From contig JBAWVO010000033.1 in NCBI GenBank assembly GCA_037147235.1, forward strand, positions 1-34,303: a stretch of DNA of 34,303 nucleotides, given 5' to 3'. A program made the translations under genes and the position numbers. Numbering within the stretch: the stretch's first letter is position 1; each line of letters starts with the position of its first letter. This stretch comes from JANXQG01 sp037147235 (lineage in GTDB: Bacteria; Planctomycetota; Planctomycetia; Pirellulales; Thermoguttaceae). The notes under the pieces were generated by a model. That model did no database searches. It had not been told where the DNA came from and saw nothing but the letters and a program-made list of their open reading frames with translations. Shown here piece by piece: positions 34,258 to 34,303 of this stretch.

Positions 34258-34298
34258 TTTTGTCGGGCTTGACGGCCGGTCTCTTTCGCCGGACAAAA
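34258..34298. promoter_or_regulatory. Inverted repeat upstream of the 34232 gene
   Basis: TTTTGTCGG (34258-34266) is mirrored by CCGGACAAAA (34289-34298) with one extra base, and a further GTC-containing half site lies at 34252-34254. It may be an operator for the neighbouring HTH protein, but the window ends here. Confidence 0.3.
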
Positions 34299-34303
34299 TG
34301 TCC

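Noticed and set aside
1..34303. CRISPR array, tRNA, rRNA, integrase or complete insertion sequence
   Set aside because: I looked for regular spaced repeats, conserved RNA arms, recombinase motifs and transposase ends and saw none. The repeats found are all inside coding genes.

Overview
The window most resembles a planctomycete chromosome of the Gemmata type. The evidence is the GC-rich DNA, two large secreted PEP-CTERM proteins with autotransporter-type beta-strand repeats, a giant membrane protein combining a formylglycine-generating-enzyme-like domain with Ala-rich repeats, a PDZ domain and TPRs, and a conserved-looking block of small genes next to a PD-(D/E)XK nuclease. This placement rests on protein style, not on a marker gene.

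Region 1 (401-14719, all minus strand, read right to left) is a compact eight-gene operon that looks like an expanded Type III restriction-modification defence locus. In transcription order it holds a MerR/excisionase-type HTH protein, an SNF2-family helicase, a DUF4062 + histidine-kinase-like ATPase + winged-helix protein, a DUF4391 protein, a GmrSD-like DUF262/DUF1524/DUF5655 nuclease, a Type III Mod adenine methyltransferase, a Type III Res helicase-nuclease and a HEPN-like protein with an RX4H motif. Four consecutive genes are joined by ATGA stop/start overlaps and the others lie 3 to 47 bases apart. This is the best candidate for an undescribed system. The ATPase gene also carries a tandem 11-base repeat in a linker, where gain or loss of one copy would shift the reading frame.

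Region 2 (14720-16253) holds a minus-strand gene of unknown function with a good terminator, a 22-base perfect palindrome, and a highly structured leader with two terminator-like hairpins just ahead of the next operon.

Region 3 (16254-19199, plus strand) is a five-gene run: a sigma-like HTH protein, a small lipoprotein, a DUF4230 membrane protein, a protein with a C-terminal domain like those seen in phage recombination proteins, and a RecB/Cas4-like nuclease with conserved cysteines. It ends in a clear terminator.

Region 4 (19275-32406, minus strand) encodes the 1644-residue FGE-like/repeat/PDZ/TPR protein and two PEP-CTERM surface proteins. One of these appears to be two PEP-CTERM proteins joined in one frame, with a sorting signal in the middle. 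Both share an unusual tail after the sorting signal. Internal duplications are frequent here, including a 108-base exact repeat and a roughly 240-residue duplicated block around a LamG domain.

Region 5 (32407-34303) is an 860-base stretch without a convincing gene, followed by a minus-strand gene of unknown function with a possible HTH near its C terminus and an inverted repeat upstream of its start. All functions are inferred from reading motifs; no database search was run.
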